From Candidatus Pelagibacter sp. (lineage in GTDB: Bacteria; Pseudomonadota; Alphaproteobacteria; Pelagibacterales; Pelagibacteraceae), in contig JAOISU010000005.1 of NCBI GenBank assembly GCA_028222445.1, forward strand, positions 1 to 32,680: DNA of 32,680 nt. Reading direction: 5' to 3'. The notes under the pieces are model-generated. The model did no database searches, was not told the DNA's origin, and was given only the letters and a program-made list of their open reading frames with translations. Positions within the stretch are counted from its first letter, which is position 1. Each line of letters begins with the position of its first letter. Both the position numbers and the translations under genes were made by a program. Positions 17,384 through 26,858 of this stretch are shown here, piece after piece.

Positions 17384-18031
17384 CTACCTCTTAGCTAATA
17401 GTGTTTCGCCTGCGATTGTTTTTTGTCCAACTTTAACTAAAGGCTTATAATTTTCAAAGTAGACATCGGCTCTACTTCCAAATCTTATCATTCCAATTCT
17501 ATCACCTTGTTGTAGTTGTTGATCTTTCGATGACTCGCATACAATTCTTCTTGCAATCAAACCTGCAATCTGGGCAACAATTACTTCCTCTCCATGAGTA
17601 TTTGTAATTTTATAATAATTTCTTTCATTGTCTTCACTTGCTTTATCAAGTGATGCATTTAAAAATTTTCCCGGCTTATAGAGTATTTCTGAAATCTTAC
17701 CGTCACATGGTGCTCTATTGACGTGGCAATCGAATACATTCATAAAAATACTAACCTTTGTGAATTTTTTTTCTTCCAAACCTAGCTCTTTTGGTCCATT
17801 AACCTCGTGAACCATTAAAACCTCTCCATCAGCTGGGCTTGTTAAGTAATTTTCATCATTGATTGAAATTCTTTCAGGGTCTCTAAAAAAATAATAAACC
17901 CATATAGATAGTACCAATCCAATTAATCCTAAAAAAGTACTAAACAAATACAAAAAAAAGGTTGTAATTATAGCTATTGCTAAAAACTTGTACCCTTCGG
18001 AATGTATTTTTGGAAAAATTTTGTCTAACAT
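17384..18031 (-). CDS. psd: Phosphatidylserine decarboxylase proenzyme
   Basis: Psd converts phosphatidylserine to phosphatidylethanolamine using a pyruvoyl group formed by self-cleavage. The 215-residue proenzyme is of the short alphaproteobacterial type. It has one N-terminal membrane hairpin (about residues 15-48), FFRDPER (48-54), SPADG (65-69), NVFDCHVNRAPCDG (98-111) with His103, and the cleavage site RFGSR with Gly185-Ser186. It is the first gene of the long leftward array and diverges from icd over a 77-bp spacer that must hold both promoters. Confidence 0.93.
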   Translation of the reverse strand: MLDKIFPKIHSEGYKFLAIAIITTFFLYLFSTFLGLIGLVLSIWVYYFFRDPERISINDENYLTSPADGEVLMVHEVNGPKELGLEEKKFTKVSIFMNVFDCHVNRAPCDGKISEILYKPGKFLNASLDKASEDNERNYYKITNTHGEEVIVAQIAGLIARRIVCESSKDQQLQQGDRIGMIRFGSRADVYFENYKPLVKVGQKTIAGETLLAKR

Positions 18032-18041
18032 AAGCTTCTAT

Positions 18042-18071
18042 TTGATAATATTTTATTAATATGTATATAAA
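18042..18071 (+). promoter_or_regulatory. Possible icd promoter
   Basis: TTGATA at 18042-18047 and TATAAA at 18066-18071 are separated by 18 bp, upstream of the icd ATG at 18109 in the psd-icd divergent spacer. The region is so A+T-rich that chance matches are likely. Confidence 0.35.
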
Positions 18072-18108
18072 GCACTAAATTACAATTACTAATATATATT
18101 ATTCAATT

Positions 18109-19323
18109 ATGGCTAAAATAAAGGTTAAAAATCCAGTTGTTGAACTAGATGGTGACGAAATGACTAGAGTCATTTGGGAGTTTATTAAAAATAAACTAAT
18201 TTTACCCTATTTAGATTTAGACATTAAGTGCTACGACTTAGGAATGAAAAGTCGAGACGATACAAATGATCAAATAACTATAGATTCAGCTAACGCAATT
18301 AAAGAGCACAATGTTGGTATAAAATGTGCAACGATTACTCCAGATGAAGCTCGAGTAGAAGAGTTTAAACTTAAAAAAATGTGGAGATCACCTAATGGAA
18401 CTATAAGAAATATATTGGGTGGAACAGTTTTTAGAGAACCAATAATTTGTAAAAATATTCCAAAACTTGTGCCAACATGGACTGACCCTTTGATTATTGG
18501 AAGACATGCTTTTGGAGATCAATATAGAGCAACTGATTTTAAGGTGCCTGGTAAAGGTAAAATGGAAATCAAATGGACATCAGAAGATGGTAAAGATGAA
18601 ATAAAGCATGAAGTATTTAACTTTCCAGGACCAGGGATCGCTTTATCAATGTATAATTTGGATAAATCTATTGAGGACTTTGCCAGATCTTGTTTCAACT
18701 ATGGAATAATTAAAAATTGGCCTGTTTATTTGTCAACAAAAAATACTATTTTAAAGATTTATGATGGAAGATTTAAAGATATTTTCCAAGATATTTTTGA
18801 TAAAGAATTTAAGTCAGAATTTGAAAAACTAAATATTACTTACGAACACAGATTAATTGATGACATGGTCGCATGTGCAATGAAATGGAGTGGTAAATAC
18901 ATTTGGGCATGTAAAAACTACGATGGTGATGTTCAGTCTGACACTGTGGCACAAGGATATGGGTCATTAGGATTAATGACCAGTGTGCTTCTGGCACCTG
19001 ATGGAAGGACTATGGAGGCTGAAGCAGCTCATGGTACTGTAACAAGACATTATAGAATGCATCAACAGGGTAAAGAAACTTCTACTAATCCTATAGCTTC
19101 AATTTTTGCTTGGACTAGAGGTTTAGCACATAGAGGAAAATTAGATGGCAATGAAGAATTAATTAAATTTTCAACTACCTTGGAAAAAGTTTGTATAGAC
19201 TGTGTTGAAAATGGATCTATGACTAAAGACTTGGCGATCTTAATTAGTCCAACTAGTAATTATTTAACAACTAACCAGTTTTTAGATGAATTAGATGGAC
19301 AGCTCAAAAAGAAGCTTAATTAA
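18109..19323 (+). CDS. icd: Isocitrate dehydrogenase, eukaryote-like NADP type
   Basis: This TCA-cycle enzyme oxidises isocitrate to 2-oxoglutarate. The 404 residues match the eukaryotic cytosolic/mitochondrial-like class rather than the E. coli class. Seen are [33 protein letters not shown], the substrate serine block [19 protein letters not shown], the [14 protein letters not shown] region and [12 protein letters not shown] near the coenzyme site. NADP preference is inferred from that class. It is a lone rightward gene. Its stop overlaps the stop of convergent alaS by eight bases inside the palindrome TTAATTAA. Its product, 2-oxoglutarate, is also the acceptor used by N-methylglutamate and glutamate synthases. 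Confidence 0.94.
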   Translation: MAKIKVKNPVVELDGDEMTRVIWEFIKNKLILPYLDLDIKCYDLGMKSRDDTNDQITIDSANAIKEHNVGIKCATITPDEARVEEFKLKKMWRSPNGTIRNILGGTVFREPIICKNIPKLVPTWTDPLIIGRHAFGDQYRATDFKVPGKGKMEIKWTSEDGKDEIKHEVFNFPGPGIALSMYNLDKSIEDFARSCFNYGIIKNWPVYLSTKNTILKIYDGRFKDIFQDIFDKEFKSEFEKLNITYEHRLIDDMVACAMKWSGKYIWACKNYDGDVQSDTVAQGYGSLGLMTSVLLAPDGRTMEAEAAHGTVTRHYRMHQQGKETSTNPIASIFAWTRGLAHRGKLDGNEELIKFSTTLEKVCIDCVENGSMTKDLAILISPTSNYLTTNQFLDELDGQLKKKLN

Positions 19324-21985
19324 TTAAATTTTTAATATTTTCAAAAGACTCTTCAATTTTATTCGGTAATGTTCCACCTGCTTGAGCAAAATCTGCTCTG
19401 CCACCACCACCTTTTCCACCAATAATCTCTGAACCAGCACGCACAATTTCTACTGCATTAAATCTGTTCTCTAAAGTTTTTGTAACACCAACTGCTAATC
19501 CAACTTTGTTATCATTTACAGCATAAATTACAATCAGCCCTTCACCAATTTCTTTTTTTCCTTGATCAATTAATTTACGCAAATCTTTGAAGGGTAGATC
19601 TTGAATATTTTGAAATCTAACATTAATTTTATTTACAACTAAATTGGTTATCTTATTTTTTGACTTATCTTGTAATATAGATCCGACTTTAAGTTGCTCT
19701 AATTGTCTATTTAAGTCTTTAATTAGAGATAACGTATCCTCGTTTTCAATATTTGGTTTTCCACCTAGCTCGATAATTTTTTTTGATAAATCTTTTATAA
19801 TCTCATTGTTTTTTTGATTAGTTTCTGTTGATAATTTTTCTTTATTTTTAAGGTATTCATCAAGCTGCTTGTCCCTTAATGCCTCAATTCTTCTTATGCC
19901 TGATGCCACTGCGGATTGACTAATAATTTTAAACCTTCCGATATCGGAGGTATTTTTAACATGGGTGCCTCCACATAACTCGGTTGAAAAATACTTTTCC
20001 CCCTCATCTCCCATTGATAAAACTCTGACCTCATCACCATATTTTTCTCCAAACAAAGCGAGGGCACCATTAGCAACCGCCTCTTTTGGGGTCATTATTC
20101 TTGTTTTAACGTCAGACTTTTTTTCTATAACAGCATTAACATTGTGCTCAATTTTTTCTATTTCTTCTTTTGAGATAGGTTTCATGTGGCTAAAATCAAA
20201 CCTTAATCGATCAGATTGAACTAGTGATCCTTTTTGTGTGACATGATCACCTAATACTCTTCTCAATGACTCATGCAGTAAATGAGTTGCTGAATGATAA
20301 GCTCTAGTATCATTCCTTCTATTAGTGTCTATTTTCATTTCAACATCTTGGTCAAGTTTAATTGATCCACTCAAAACTTTTCCATAGTGAACAAATAGAT
20401 CTCCTATTTTTTTTTGAACATCTGTTACTTCAAATTTGAAATCATCCTTAATAATCACTCCCGTATCAGCTACTTGACCTCCTGACTCAGCATAGAATGG
20501 TGTTTGATTTACAACTATAATGCCTTCATCACCTTTATTTAGCACCGATACCTCTTTATGATTTTTTAGTAAACATTTGATTATGCCTTGAGCTTGGTCA
20601 TATTCGTAACCAAGAAATTCTGTAGTCCCAATTTTTTCTTTAATACCATACCAAATTTTTTCAACAGTACTATCGCCGGAGCCCTTCCAATTTTTTCTTG
20701 CAAGTTCTATGCTCTCTCGCATTAATTCATCAAATCTTTTTTTATCAAATTTTAAAGATTTATATTTTAAAATATCTTCTGTTAAATCAATTGGAAATCC
20801 ATAAGTCTCATACAGCTTAAATGCTACATCTCCTGGCAAAATATTGTCAATCTTAGATATTTCTTCATTTAGAATTTTAATTCCTTTATCCAATAAAACT
20901 AAAAATTTTTCTTCTTCTGTTTTTAGAGTTTCTTTAATTAATGATTGTGCTCTTTCAAGTTCTGGATAATTATTAGACATCTCCTCTAATAGTGTTTTAA
21001 AAATATCATAAAAGATTGGTTTCTTAGATCCCAACAAATGTGAGTGCCTCATGCCACGTCTCATTATTCTTCTTAAGACATAACCTCTTCCTTCATTAGA
21101 AGGCAAAACTCCCTCTGCTAATAAAAATGAACTTGCACGTAAATGATCAGCTATTACTCTAAAGCTTGATTGATTGTCATCAGTTACTTTAACTTTTAAA
21201 GTATCAGATGCTGATTGTATTAATTTTTTAAAGTGATCTGTTTCATAATTATCATGAGTTCCCTGTAAAAGTGCAGCTATTCTCTCAAGGCCCATTCCGG
21301 TATCTACAGATGGCTTTGGTAATTCAATTCTTTTATCTTTTGAAATTTGCTCATATTGCATAAATACTAAATTCCATATTTCTATAAAACGATTACCATC
21401 TTCATTTTTGCTTCCTGGTAATCCACCCACGAGATGGTCTCCATGATCATAAAATATTTCAGAGCATGGGCCACAGGGACCTAAATCACCCATTGACCAA
21501 AAATTATCTGTAGTAGAAATTCTAATTATTCTATCATCACTAAAGCCTGCTATTTTCTTCCAAAAATTGAATGCTTCATCATCACTATGATATACAGTTA
21601 CATAGAGACGATCTTTATCAATTCCAAATTCATTAGTGATTAAATTCCAGGCATAACTAATGGCTTCTTCTTTAAAGTAATCTCCAAATGAGAAATTACC
21701 CAGCATCTCAAAGAAAGTATGGTGTCTTGGTGTGTAACCTACATTTTCAAGATCATTATGTTTTCCACCAGCTCTTACACATTTTTGTGAAGTGGTTGCT
21801 CTTACATAATCTCTTTTTTCCAGTCCAGTAAATACATTCTTAAATTGAACCATACCTGAGTTTGCAAACATTAAGGTTGGATCATTATTTGGAACTAAAT
21901 TGCTAGAATCTACTATCTCATGATCATTTTTTTTAAAATAATCTAAGAAAGTTGTTCTAATTTGATTTAGTGTTTTGTCGGCCAT
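19316..21985 (-). CDS. alaS: Alanyl-tRNA synthetase
   Basis: AlaS charges tRNA-Ala. The 889-residue protein is full length (family about 870-890). The N-terminal class II catalytic core has [13 protein letters not shown] and [16 protein letters not shown], with [12 protein letters not shown] further on. The editing domain carries the zinc-binding HSATHLLH around residue 565 and CGGTH around residue 671. The C-terminal C-Ala domain ends with [16 protein letters not shown]. Many alphaproteobacteria place alaS near recA, as here. It overlaps icd tail to tail by eight bases. Confidence 0.96.
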   Translation of the reverse strand: MADKTLNQIRTTFLDYFKKNDHEIVDSSNLVPNNDPTLMFANSGMVQFKNVFTGLEKRDYVRATTSQKCVRAGGKHNDLENVGYTPRHHTFFEMLGNFSFGDYFKEEAISYAWNLITNEFGIDKDRLYVTVYHSDDEAFNFWKKIAGFSDDRIIRISTTDNFWSMGDLGPCGPCSEIFYDHGDHLVGGLPGSKNEDGNRFIEIWNLVFMQYEQISKDKRIELPKPSVDTGMGLERIAALLQGTHDNYETDHFKKLIQSASDTLKVKVTDDNQSSFRVIADHLRASSFLLAEGVLPSNEGRGYVLRRIMRRGMRHSHLLGSKKPIFYDIFKTLLEEMSNNYPELERAQSLIKETLKTEEEKFLVLLDKGIKILNEEISKIDNILPGDVAFKLYETYGFPIDLTEDILKYKSLKFDKKRFDELMRESIELARKNWKGSGDSTVEKIWYGIKEKIGTTEFLGYEYDQAQGIIKCLLKNHKEVSVLNKGDEGIIVVNQTPFYAESGGQVADTGVIIKDDFKFEVTDVQKKIGDLFVHYGKVLSGSIKLDQDVEMKIDTNRRNDTRAYHSATHLLHESLRRVLGDHVTQKGSLVQSDRLRFDFSHMKPISKEEIEKIEHNVNAVIEKKSDVKTRIMTPKEAVANGALALFGEKYGDEVRVLSMGDEGEKYFSTELCGGTHVKNTSDIGRFKIISQSAVASGIRRIEALRDKQLDEYLKNKEKLSTETNQKNNEIIKDLSKKIIELGGKPNIENEDTLSLIKDLNRQLEQLKVGSILQDKSKNKITNLVVNKINVRFQNIQDLPFKDLRKLIDQGKKEIGEGLIVIYAVNDNKVGLAVGVTKTLENRFNAVEIVRAGSEIIGGKGGGGRADFAQAGGTLPNKIEESFENIKNLIN

Positions 21986-22029
21986 ATTTATAAAATACAG
22001 CTTTTTTATTTGATGTCTAGATATGAGTA

Positions 22030-22051
22030 GGGAAAAAAGGCGCTTAAATTA
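22030..22051. repeat. Direct repeat copy 1 (orphan terminator arm)
   Basis: GGG, six A, then GGCGCTTAAATTA, identical to 22247-22268. Here the second hairpin arm is missing: after ATTA the sequence continues TGCACTTG rather than AGCGCC. Confidence 0.85.
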
Positions 22052-22072
22052 TGCACTTGAGGGACACACTAC

Positions 22073-22092
22073 CTCACACTAGCTCACACTAG
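22073..22092. repeat. Tandem 10-bp repeat CTCACACTAG x2 plus a degenerate unit before it
   Basis: CTCACACTAG occurs at 22073-22082 and 22083-22092, preceded by the related GACACACTAC at 22063-22072. The shared core CACACTA recurs every 10 bp, one helical turn. Confidence 0.8.
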
Positions 22093-22246
22093 TTATGCGG
22101 ATGATTTAAAATTCATAAAAAATAAATTGCATAAAGACTCGTCAAATTAAGCAACAAACTAGATACCAGACTAGATCATTTAGAGATAAATCAAGTTTCT
22201 GGTGTGAGTATGTTTGAATAAGCGTTGGTATTCCTGAATTTACTTG

Positions 22247-22268
22247 GGGAAAAAAGGCGCTTAAATTA
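22247..22268. repeat. Direct repeat copy 2 (left arm of the recA terminator)
   Basis: This is identical over 22 bp to 22030-22051. It forms the left arm and loop of the hairpin that terminates recA. Confidence 0.85.
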
Positions 22269-22279
22269 AGCGCCTTTTA
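22250..22279 (-). terminator. Intrinsic terminator of recA (bidirectional form)
   Basis: A perfect inverted repeat, AAAAGGCGCTTAA at 22252-22264 against TTAAGCGCCTTTT at 22266-22278, lies 20 bp beyond the recA stop. Read on the minus strand, the GC-rich core GGCGCTT/AAGCGCC is followed by a T6 run, the classic layout. The opposite strand also ends in T4. Confidence 0.88.
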
Positions 22280-22299
22280 ATAATTAAAGATGACTTTAA

Positions 22300-23451
22300 C
22301 TAATTCTTTTTAGATGGTGGAGTTACTTCTTCTTTTGTCTCAGTAACTGGGTCTTCTATTTGATCCTTCGCAGCTTTTTCAGGATCTAATGGATTACCTT
22401 CAATTTTTTTTGCTATTACACCAGCTTTTTCTCTAATTGCCATTTCAATTTCTGCTGCAACTTGAGGATTTTGCTCTAAGTAAATTTTAGCATTTTCTCT
22501 TCCTTGGCCAATTTTTTCACCTTTATAGGCATACCAAGCACCTGATTTTTCAACAATCTCAGCTTTTGCACCAAGGTCAATCAACTCACCAACTTTGCTA
22601 ATTCCTTTTCCATACATTAGATCAAATTCAACAACTTTAAATGGTGGTGCTACTTTATTTTTCACCACTTTAACTCTTGTTGAATTTCCAATTATTTCAT
22701 CTCCATTTTTAATTGCACCTATTCTTCTAATATCCATTCTTACTGATGAATAAAATTTAAGTGCATTACCACCAGATGTTGTCTCTGGACTACCAAACAT
22801 AACTCCAATTTTCATTCTTATTTGATTTATAAAAATCATCATTGTGTTTGTATTTGAAATTGAGCTAGTCAATTTTCTTAAAGCCTGACTCATTAATCGT
22901 GATTGAAGACCTACGTGATGATCTCCCATCTCGCCTTCAATTTCAGCCCTAGGTGTTAATGCGGCCACTGAGTCAATTACGATAACAGAAATTGATCCAG
23001 ATTTAACTAAAGTATCAGCTATTTCTAAAGCTTGCTCACCAGCGTCTGGTTGAGAAATTAATAATTCATCAGTATTTACACCAAGGTTTTTTGCATATAC
23101 TGGGTCTAATGCATGTTCAGCATCAACAAAAGCACATATACCACCTGCTTTTTGAGCTTCAGCAACCACTTGTAATGCTAATGTTGTTTTACCAGAAGAT
23201 TCTGGTCCATAAATTTCTACAATTCTTCCTTTAGGCAAGCCACCAATACCAAGAGCCACATCTAAACTCAACGATCCAGTTGATACAGATTCTATGTCCA
23301 TTGCTCTTCTTTGACCTAGCTTCATTACTGAACCTTTTCCAAAGTTATCAATAATCTGGCTCATTGCTGCGTCTAAAGCTTTATTTTTATCGTTTGCGTC
23401 TGTTGCTTGTTGTTTTGTAGATTTAACTACTTTTAGGTTATTTTTAGTCAT
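22300..23451 (-). CDS. recA: Recombinase RecA
   Basis: RecA coats single-stranded DNA, drives homologous recombination and activates self-cleavage of LexA and UmuD. The 383-residue protein has Walker [10 protein letters not shown] (82-90), the DAEHALDP block, a Walker-B-like strand [14 protein letters not shown], and the L2-region [14 protein letters not shown]. The C terminus is acidic and lysine-rich as usual. The N terminus has about 25 extra polar residues. A GGG-containing ribosome site precedes the ATG. An SOS-box-like element lies 50 bp upstream and a strong terminator follows, so it is a single-gene unit. Confidence 0.97.
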   Translation of the reverse strand: MTKNNLKVVKSTKQQATDANDKNKALDAAMSQIIDNFGKGSVMKLGQRRAMDIESVSTGSLSLDVALGIGGLPKGRIVEIYGPESSGKTTLALQVVAEAQKAGGICAFVDAEHALDPVYAKNLGVNTDELLISQPDAGEQALEIADTLVKSGSISVIVIDSVAALTPRAEIEGEMGDHHVGLQSRLMSQALRKLTSSISNTNTMMIFINQIRMKIGVMFGSPETTSGGNALKFYSSVRMDIRRIGAIKNGDEIIGNSTRVKVVKNKVAPPFKVVEFDLMYGKGISKVGELIDLGAKAEIVEKSGAWYAYKGEKIGQGRENAKIYLEQNPQVAAEIEMAIREKAGVIAKKIEGNPLDPEKAAKDQIEDPVTETKEEVTPPSKKN

Positions 23452-23500
23452 TTTATGCCCTTTTTTATTAAATAATTAGTATTCGAATCGTGTTTTAAAT

Positions 23501-23515
23501 GTACACATTTTGTTC
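23501..23515 (-). promoter_or_regulatory. Putative SOS box of recA
   Basis: Read on the minus strand this is GAAC-AAAATGT-GTAC, a one-mismatch match to the alphaproteobacterial LexA site GAAC-N7-GAAC (reverse of GTTC-N7-GTTC). It starts 50 bp before the recA ATG. The first half and spacer (GAACAAAAT) are identical to the perfect box before umuD. Confidence 0.65.
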
Positions 23516-23555
23516 TTATTTTCAATAGTTATTTTTTTTGTGAAAAAACAGCTAA

Positions 23556-24854
23556 TTACTGGAGTTTTAGATACTTGCTATTTAAGTAGCCTACTGACTG
23601 TAACAATTTAAATTGAGACAGTAGATAATTTCTTTCTGAATCTGCCAGGCTTATTTTGGCATTTAATAAAATTGAATTAGATTGGATCACATCCAAAGTT
23701 GATCTTCCAAGTCCTGACTCATATTCAACTGTTATTCCTTCGTTTGCAATCTCCGCTGCTTTAACTTGAGATGTAACAGAATTTAATAAGCTTTTAGAAA
23801 CTTGAAAATTTGACCATGCACCTGCAACATTTGTATCATTAGATTTTAAGGCATTATCTAATAATAATTTTTTTCTATTTTTAAGATTTTTACTTTTATT
23901 TAATGAAGCATAATTTTTTCCTCCATTAAAAATTGGCCATGAAATAGTTGCTTTTAAAATTTCTTTATCACGTTCACCTATCGTTGAACTTACATCGTCT
24001 GATTTTGAACTATTAAAAGATAAGGATGCAGAGGGTGATAGATCTGATCTGGCTATAATTATATCTTTTTCTGATTGTTCATATTCTAATCTTGAAATAA
24101 TTAAATTCGGGTTATCTTTTTTAGAAATTTCAATTGCTTCATTTAAGCTTACTGGTAATGCAAAATTTAAATCTGATTTCTTATCTAAAGAATTTATATC
24201 AGCAATTGGTCCTATTATTTTTTCATAGTTTAATTTGGCAGTTACTGTTTCATTTTGAGCCTGTAAAAATTTAGCTTGCGCTCCTGCAAGTGATGACTCG
24301 GATTGAGAGAGATCAGATAAGGTAATTTGTCCTCTTTCTAATCTAGCCTGGTCAGTTTCAACTTGTCTCTCTAATAAATTAACATTATCTTGATTAATCT
24401 TTAATTTTTCTTCAGCAAATATAAGTCCTGTATAAGCTTCAATGGCTTGATATAAAATTTCTTGCTCTGTTTTTAATAGTTTTGCTTGAGCCAAAGTTAA
24501 TCCAATTTTACTTTTTTTTAAACTTGCTGTGCCTGCAAATCCTTGAAATAGTTTTTGTTCGATATCTATAGATTGTGTTTTAGGATTAACGTCTGTAAAC
24601 GCAGAGTTTGCTCCTGAACTATCAGTTTGCTTTTCAGTATTTTCTTGGCTTTTTGAGCCTGACAAAGTAATGCTTGGCAAAAATTGACTTTTTGATATTT
24701 TTACTTCTTCTAAAGAAACTTGAATGTTTTCACGCTCTGCATTCAGCACTGGATTTTCATTGTAGGCTTGTAACAATGCTTCTGATAATGGTGCGGAAAA
24801 AACATTTCCACTAAAGAAAACAAATAATACAAATATTAAAAAGTTTTTTTTCAT
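23556..24854 (-). CDS. tolC: TolC-family outer-membrane efflux/secretion channel
   Basis: The 432-residue protein has a signal peptide (1-20, ending NVFSA/AP) followed by the TolC pattern of two homologous halves of long amphipathic helices. The segment around LSEALLQAYNENPVLNAERENI begins the first repeat, and SLNEAIEISKKDNPNLIISRLEYEQ the second. ARLERGQITLSDLSQSES and ESGLGRSTLDVIQSNSILLNAKI are typical helix turns. It forms an outer-membrane trimer used by type I secretion or efflux pumps. No inner-membrane partner is encoded nearby, so it may be shared by several pumps. Its ATG overlaps the glycerate kinase stop by one base. Confidence 0.88.
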   Translation of the reverse strand: MKKNFLIFVLFVFFSGNVFSAPLSEALLQAYNENPVLNAERENIQVSLEEVKISKSQFLPSITLSGSKSQENTEKQTDSSGANSAFTDVNPKTQSIDIEQKLFQGFAGTASLKKSKIGLTLAQAKLLKTEQEILYQAIEAYTGLIFAEEKLKINQDNVNLLERQVETDQARLERGQITLSDLSQSESSLAGAQAKFLQAQNETVTAKLNYEKIIGPIADINSLDKKSDLNFALPVSLNEAIEISKKDNPNLIISRLEYEQSEKDIIIARSDLSPSASLSFNSSKSDDVSSTIGERDKEILKATISWPIFNGGKNYASLNKSKNLKNRKKLLLDNALKSNDTNVAGAWSNFQVSKSLLNSVTSQVKAAEIANEGITVEYESGLGRSTLDVIQSNSILLNAKISLADSERNYLLSQFKLLQSVGYLNSKYLKLQ

Positions 24855-25777
24855 TATTTTTTAAATTTTATTTTTTGTATTTGATGTTTATTATTTAAAT
24901 ACATAATAACTGAAGAGTTTTTTACAGCATCTTTAAACATTTGTTGAGTAATTCTTTGATAAGTTTGCATAAAATTTATAATATCACCACTACTCATAAT
25001 CTTTAAGTTTTTCTTATTTTTTGTTTGCAACCAAAGCTTTCTCTCTTGCTTTAGCCTCCACTCTCTTAATAAACTAAAGTTTTTAGCTTTTAAATATAGT
25101 AATCCATCTAATTGCCCAAATAATGCTTTGTATTTATTTTTTAACTGATCATTAACATGCTTTCTCCATCTAGCTTGCTGATCATAGACTTTTTCAACTG
25201 AGTTTATTGGTTTTTTAAGTTGGTTATTTGATTGCGCTCTAGCCCCTACACACCAACCTTCAAAGATTACAACATCAGGTTTTTTTTTTATTCTATGCCA
25301 CAAATTTTTTGGATAACGATCATCTATCGCTTTATTGAATGCTGGCACTTGTAATCTTTTAAAATTTTTAGCTTTAATTTTTTTAAAAAAATTTAGCATT
25401 AAATCAACATCATGTGTTCCTGGCACACCTCTTGTCATTAATAAAGAATGTTTTTTTTTAGATAATAATTTTCTATCTTTTCTTGTTTTATAAAAATCAT
25501 CAATTGAAATTTTAAAAACATTTAGTTTAAAATATTTTTGTAAAATTAATGTTAAAAGTGATGAGATAGTTGTTTTTCCTGATCCTTGACCTCCTGCTAA
25601 ACCAATTATCAATGGATTTTTTTTTGTTTTTTTTGAAATCCAATAACTAATTGGAATTAGAAAAGATTTTATCATCTTATCTTTATTTTTAAATTTATCT
25701 TTTTTGGTTTCTTGTGAAGAAATAAATTTAAAACAATCTTTCTTAACCTTGCTATAACATTCGCTAACAGACCACAT
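24854..25777 (-). CDS. D-glycerate 3-kinase, plant GLYK-type P-loop kinase
   Basis: The likely reaction is D-glycerate plus ATP to 3-phosphoglycerate, returning glycolate- or serine-derived glycerate to central metabolism. The 307 residues show Walker A GGQGSGKTT (62-70), the SIDDFY strand (91-96), RGVPGTHD (116-123), PAFNKAIDDRYP and FEGWCVGAR (172-180), all characteristic of the GLYK/YggC-like branch of the phosphoribulokinase/uridine kinase fold. It is not the GarK or GckA type. The first about 35 residues are variable, so a later start is possible. It begins six bases after the GFA gene and shares a base with tolC. Confidence 0.8.
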   Translation of the reverse strand: MWSVSECYSKVKKDCFKFISSQETKKDKFKNKDKMIKSFLIPISYWISKKTKKNPLIIGLAGGQGSGKTTISSLLTLILQKYFKLNVFKISIDDFYKTRKDRKLLSKKKHSLLMTRGVPGTHDVDLMLNFFKKIKAKNFKRLQVPAFNKAIDDRYPKNLWHRIKKKPDVVIFEGWCVGARAQSNNQLKKPINSVEKVYDQQARWRKHVNDQLKNKYKALFGQLDGLLYLKAKNFSLLREWRLKQERKLWLQTKNKKNLKIMSSGDIINFMQTYQRITQQMFKDAVKNSSVIMYLNNKHQIQKIKFKK

Positions 25778-25783
25778 AAAAAA

Positions 25784-26146
25784 TTATTTTTTATCTAAAG
25801 GATGATTTTGACCATCATTGACAGGAACATCTTTCATATCAAAAGTATTTATTTCATCTACACATCCTACATTAAATCCTGTCATTGCAGGATTGGCTCT
25901 TGGATTGTGATGAGTATAAATTCCACAAACTGAACAAAAGTAATGTTTAGCTACTTTTGAATGGAATTGATAAAGAGTTAATTTATCTTCACCTTTGGTA
26001 ACTTTAAAATCTTCATTTTTTACCATCGACATAATTGCTCCTTTTCTTTTACAAATAGAACAATTACATTTTATTACTTTAGCTAAATCTCCTTCTAAAT
26101 TAATTTCTGCTTCTACAGTGCCACAATGACAAGTTAGTTTTTTCAT
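25784..26146 (-). CDS. GFA/CENP-V family zinc protein
   Basis: The family includes glutathione-dependent formaldehyde-activating enzyme (Gfa), but many members have other or unknown roles. The 120 residues carry the zinc cysteine sets CHCG (about 5-8), CNCSIC (about 28-33) and FCSVCG (about 70-75), the last followed by IYTHHNPRANP. I chose the ATG at 26146, which has GGAG about seven bases upstream. An ATG at 26158 would place that site inside the gene. A formaldehyde role would suit an organism demethylating TMAO, but sequence alone does not show substrate and the gene is 16 kb from tdm. Confidence 0.78.
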   Translation of the reverse strand: MKKLTCHCGTVEAEINLEGDLAKVIKCNCSICKRKGAIMSMVKNEDFKVTKGEDKLTLYQFHSKVAKHYFCSVCGIYTHHNPRANPAMTGFNVGCVDEINTFDMKDVPVNDGQNHPLDKK

Positions 26147-26160
26147 TTTTTTCTCCATTT

Positions 26161-26709
26161 CTATAAATCTACTCTATACATTACTTCATTTCTTTTAAGT
26201 ATTGGTAAAGTAAATGGTGAGTTATATGACGCTCTTATTGGTGGACTTAGAACCGATAAGTTGTCTTGCTTAAGTGCTTTTTCTAAAATATCTTTATTTT
26301 TTAAAAAATTTTTATCTGAAGATCTTCCTGAATATTCAATCACAGCATAATATCCACCCTCAATAGTTAAAATTTTTACTTCTGAATCGACTGGTTTTGG
26401 TGCATTATCTTTATTAAATTTTGATGGCAAATAAAATTGCATCGTCATATTTTCATTTTTAATTTCCTGAGTAACTGGAACTGTCATTTTTATTTCTTCA
26501 TTTTCTTTATTATTTCCTGAAATATAATTAAACAATTTTCTAAAACCATTACCTTGAACAGAATTTGTTTCAATGACCAAACGATTAGGGTATTTTCTTA
26601 TTTCATAAATTTTATTCTCTTTTACTACCTCGTAGTTTGTTTCTTCGTATGCCATCAATTGAGAACTTAAAGTTAATATAAAGGTTAAAACTAATAAAAT
26701 TTTTTTCAT
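26161..26709 (-). CDS. SOUL-family heme-binding-like protein, exported
   Basis: The 182-residue protein begins at the ATG at 26709 with a signal peptide (KKILLVLTFILTLSSQLMA). An ATG at 26751 would put 14 polar residues before it and is unlikely. The mature part has SOUL/HBP hallmarks: YEVVKENKIYEIRKYP, then KMTVPVTQEI, MQFYLPSKFNKDNAPKP and SPPIRASYNSPFTLPILKRNEVMY. SOUL proteins bind heme or tetrapyrroles in some cases, but the heme ligand is not conserved across the family. It heads the leftward GFA-kinase-tolC operon and diverges from umuD. Confidence 0.82.
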   Translation of the reverse strand: MKKILLVLTFILTLSSQLMAYEETNYEVVKENKIYEIRKYPNRLVIETNSVQGNGFRKLFNYISGNNKENEEIKMTVPVTQEIKNENMTMQFYLPSKFNKDNAPKPVDSEVKILTIEGGYYAVIEYSGRSSDKNFLKNKDILEKALKQDNLSVLSPPIRASYNSPFTLPILKRNEVMYRVDL

Positions 26710-26741
26710 TTTCGAATTTTTTAAACTATCTCTGGTTGAAG

Positions 26742-26750
26742 TTATCCACA
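26742..26750 (+). promoter_or_regulatory. Perfect DnaA box (TTATCCACA)
   Basis: This matches the strongest DnaA consensus in the SOUL-umuD divergent spacer. Only one copy was noticed, so an origin is not indicated; a transcriptional or titration role is possible. Confidence 0.5.
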
Positions 26751-26780
26751 AGCATACAAAATGTGGTTTTGGATGTTCAC

Positions 26781-26802
26781 CTTTTGATTCACTTTTGATT
26801 CA
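26781..26802. repeat. Tandem 11-bp repeat CTTTTGATTCA x2
   Basis: Two exact copies lie at 26781-26791 and 26792-26802, upstream of the umuD -35 element. They could be a protein-binding pair or replication slippage. Confidence 0.7.
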
Positions 26803-26826
26803 CTTCCAGACTCAAAATACAACCTA

Positions 26827-26855
26827 TTGCGTGCATTGTATAACTAGTCTATAAA
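26827..26855 (+). promoter_or_regulatory. umuDC promoter
   Basis: TTGCGT at 26827-26832 and TATAAA at 26850-26855 are separated by 17 bp. Transcription would start near 26862, only about 12 bases before the ATG, giving an almost leaderless mRNA without a Shine-Dalgarno sequence. Confidence 0.65.
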
Positions 26856-26858
26856 TAA

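Larger units (their letters stand above)
21986..22299. other. 314-bp alaS-recA spacer with a duplicated terminator arm and phased short repeats
   Basis: No convincing gene is seen on either strand. The spacer holds a 22-bp direct repeat (22030-22051 and 22247-22268), the recA terminator in the second copy, three 10-bp-phased CACACTA units (22065-22091), two ACTAGAT units 12 bp apart (22158 and 22170), and a GGTGTGAG (22201-22208) that is nearly inverted to the CTCACACT units. It is by far the longest spacer in the window, and alaS expression must start inside it. It could be an insertion remnant, a small RNA locus or a regulatory region. Confidence 0.6.

Noticed and set aside
22063..22092. 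CRISPR-like array
   Set aside because: The units are only 10 bp, directly adjacent without spacers, and no cas gene is present.
21986..22299. tRNA or tmRNA gene as an integration target between alaS and recA
   Set aside because: No cloverleaf, TpsiC-like GTTCGA motif or CCA-adjacent acceptor stem could be assembled there.
26710..26751. Upstream ATG for the SOUL-family gene
   Set aside because: It adds 14 polar residues in front of a standard signal peptide; the ATG at 26709 gives a normal exported protein.
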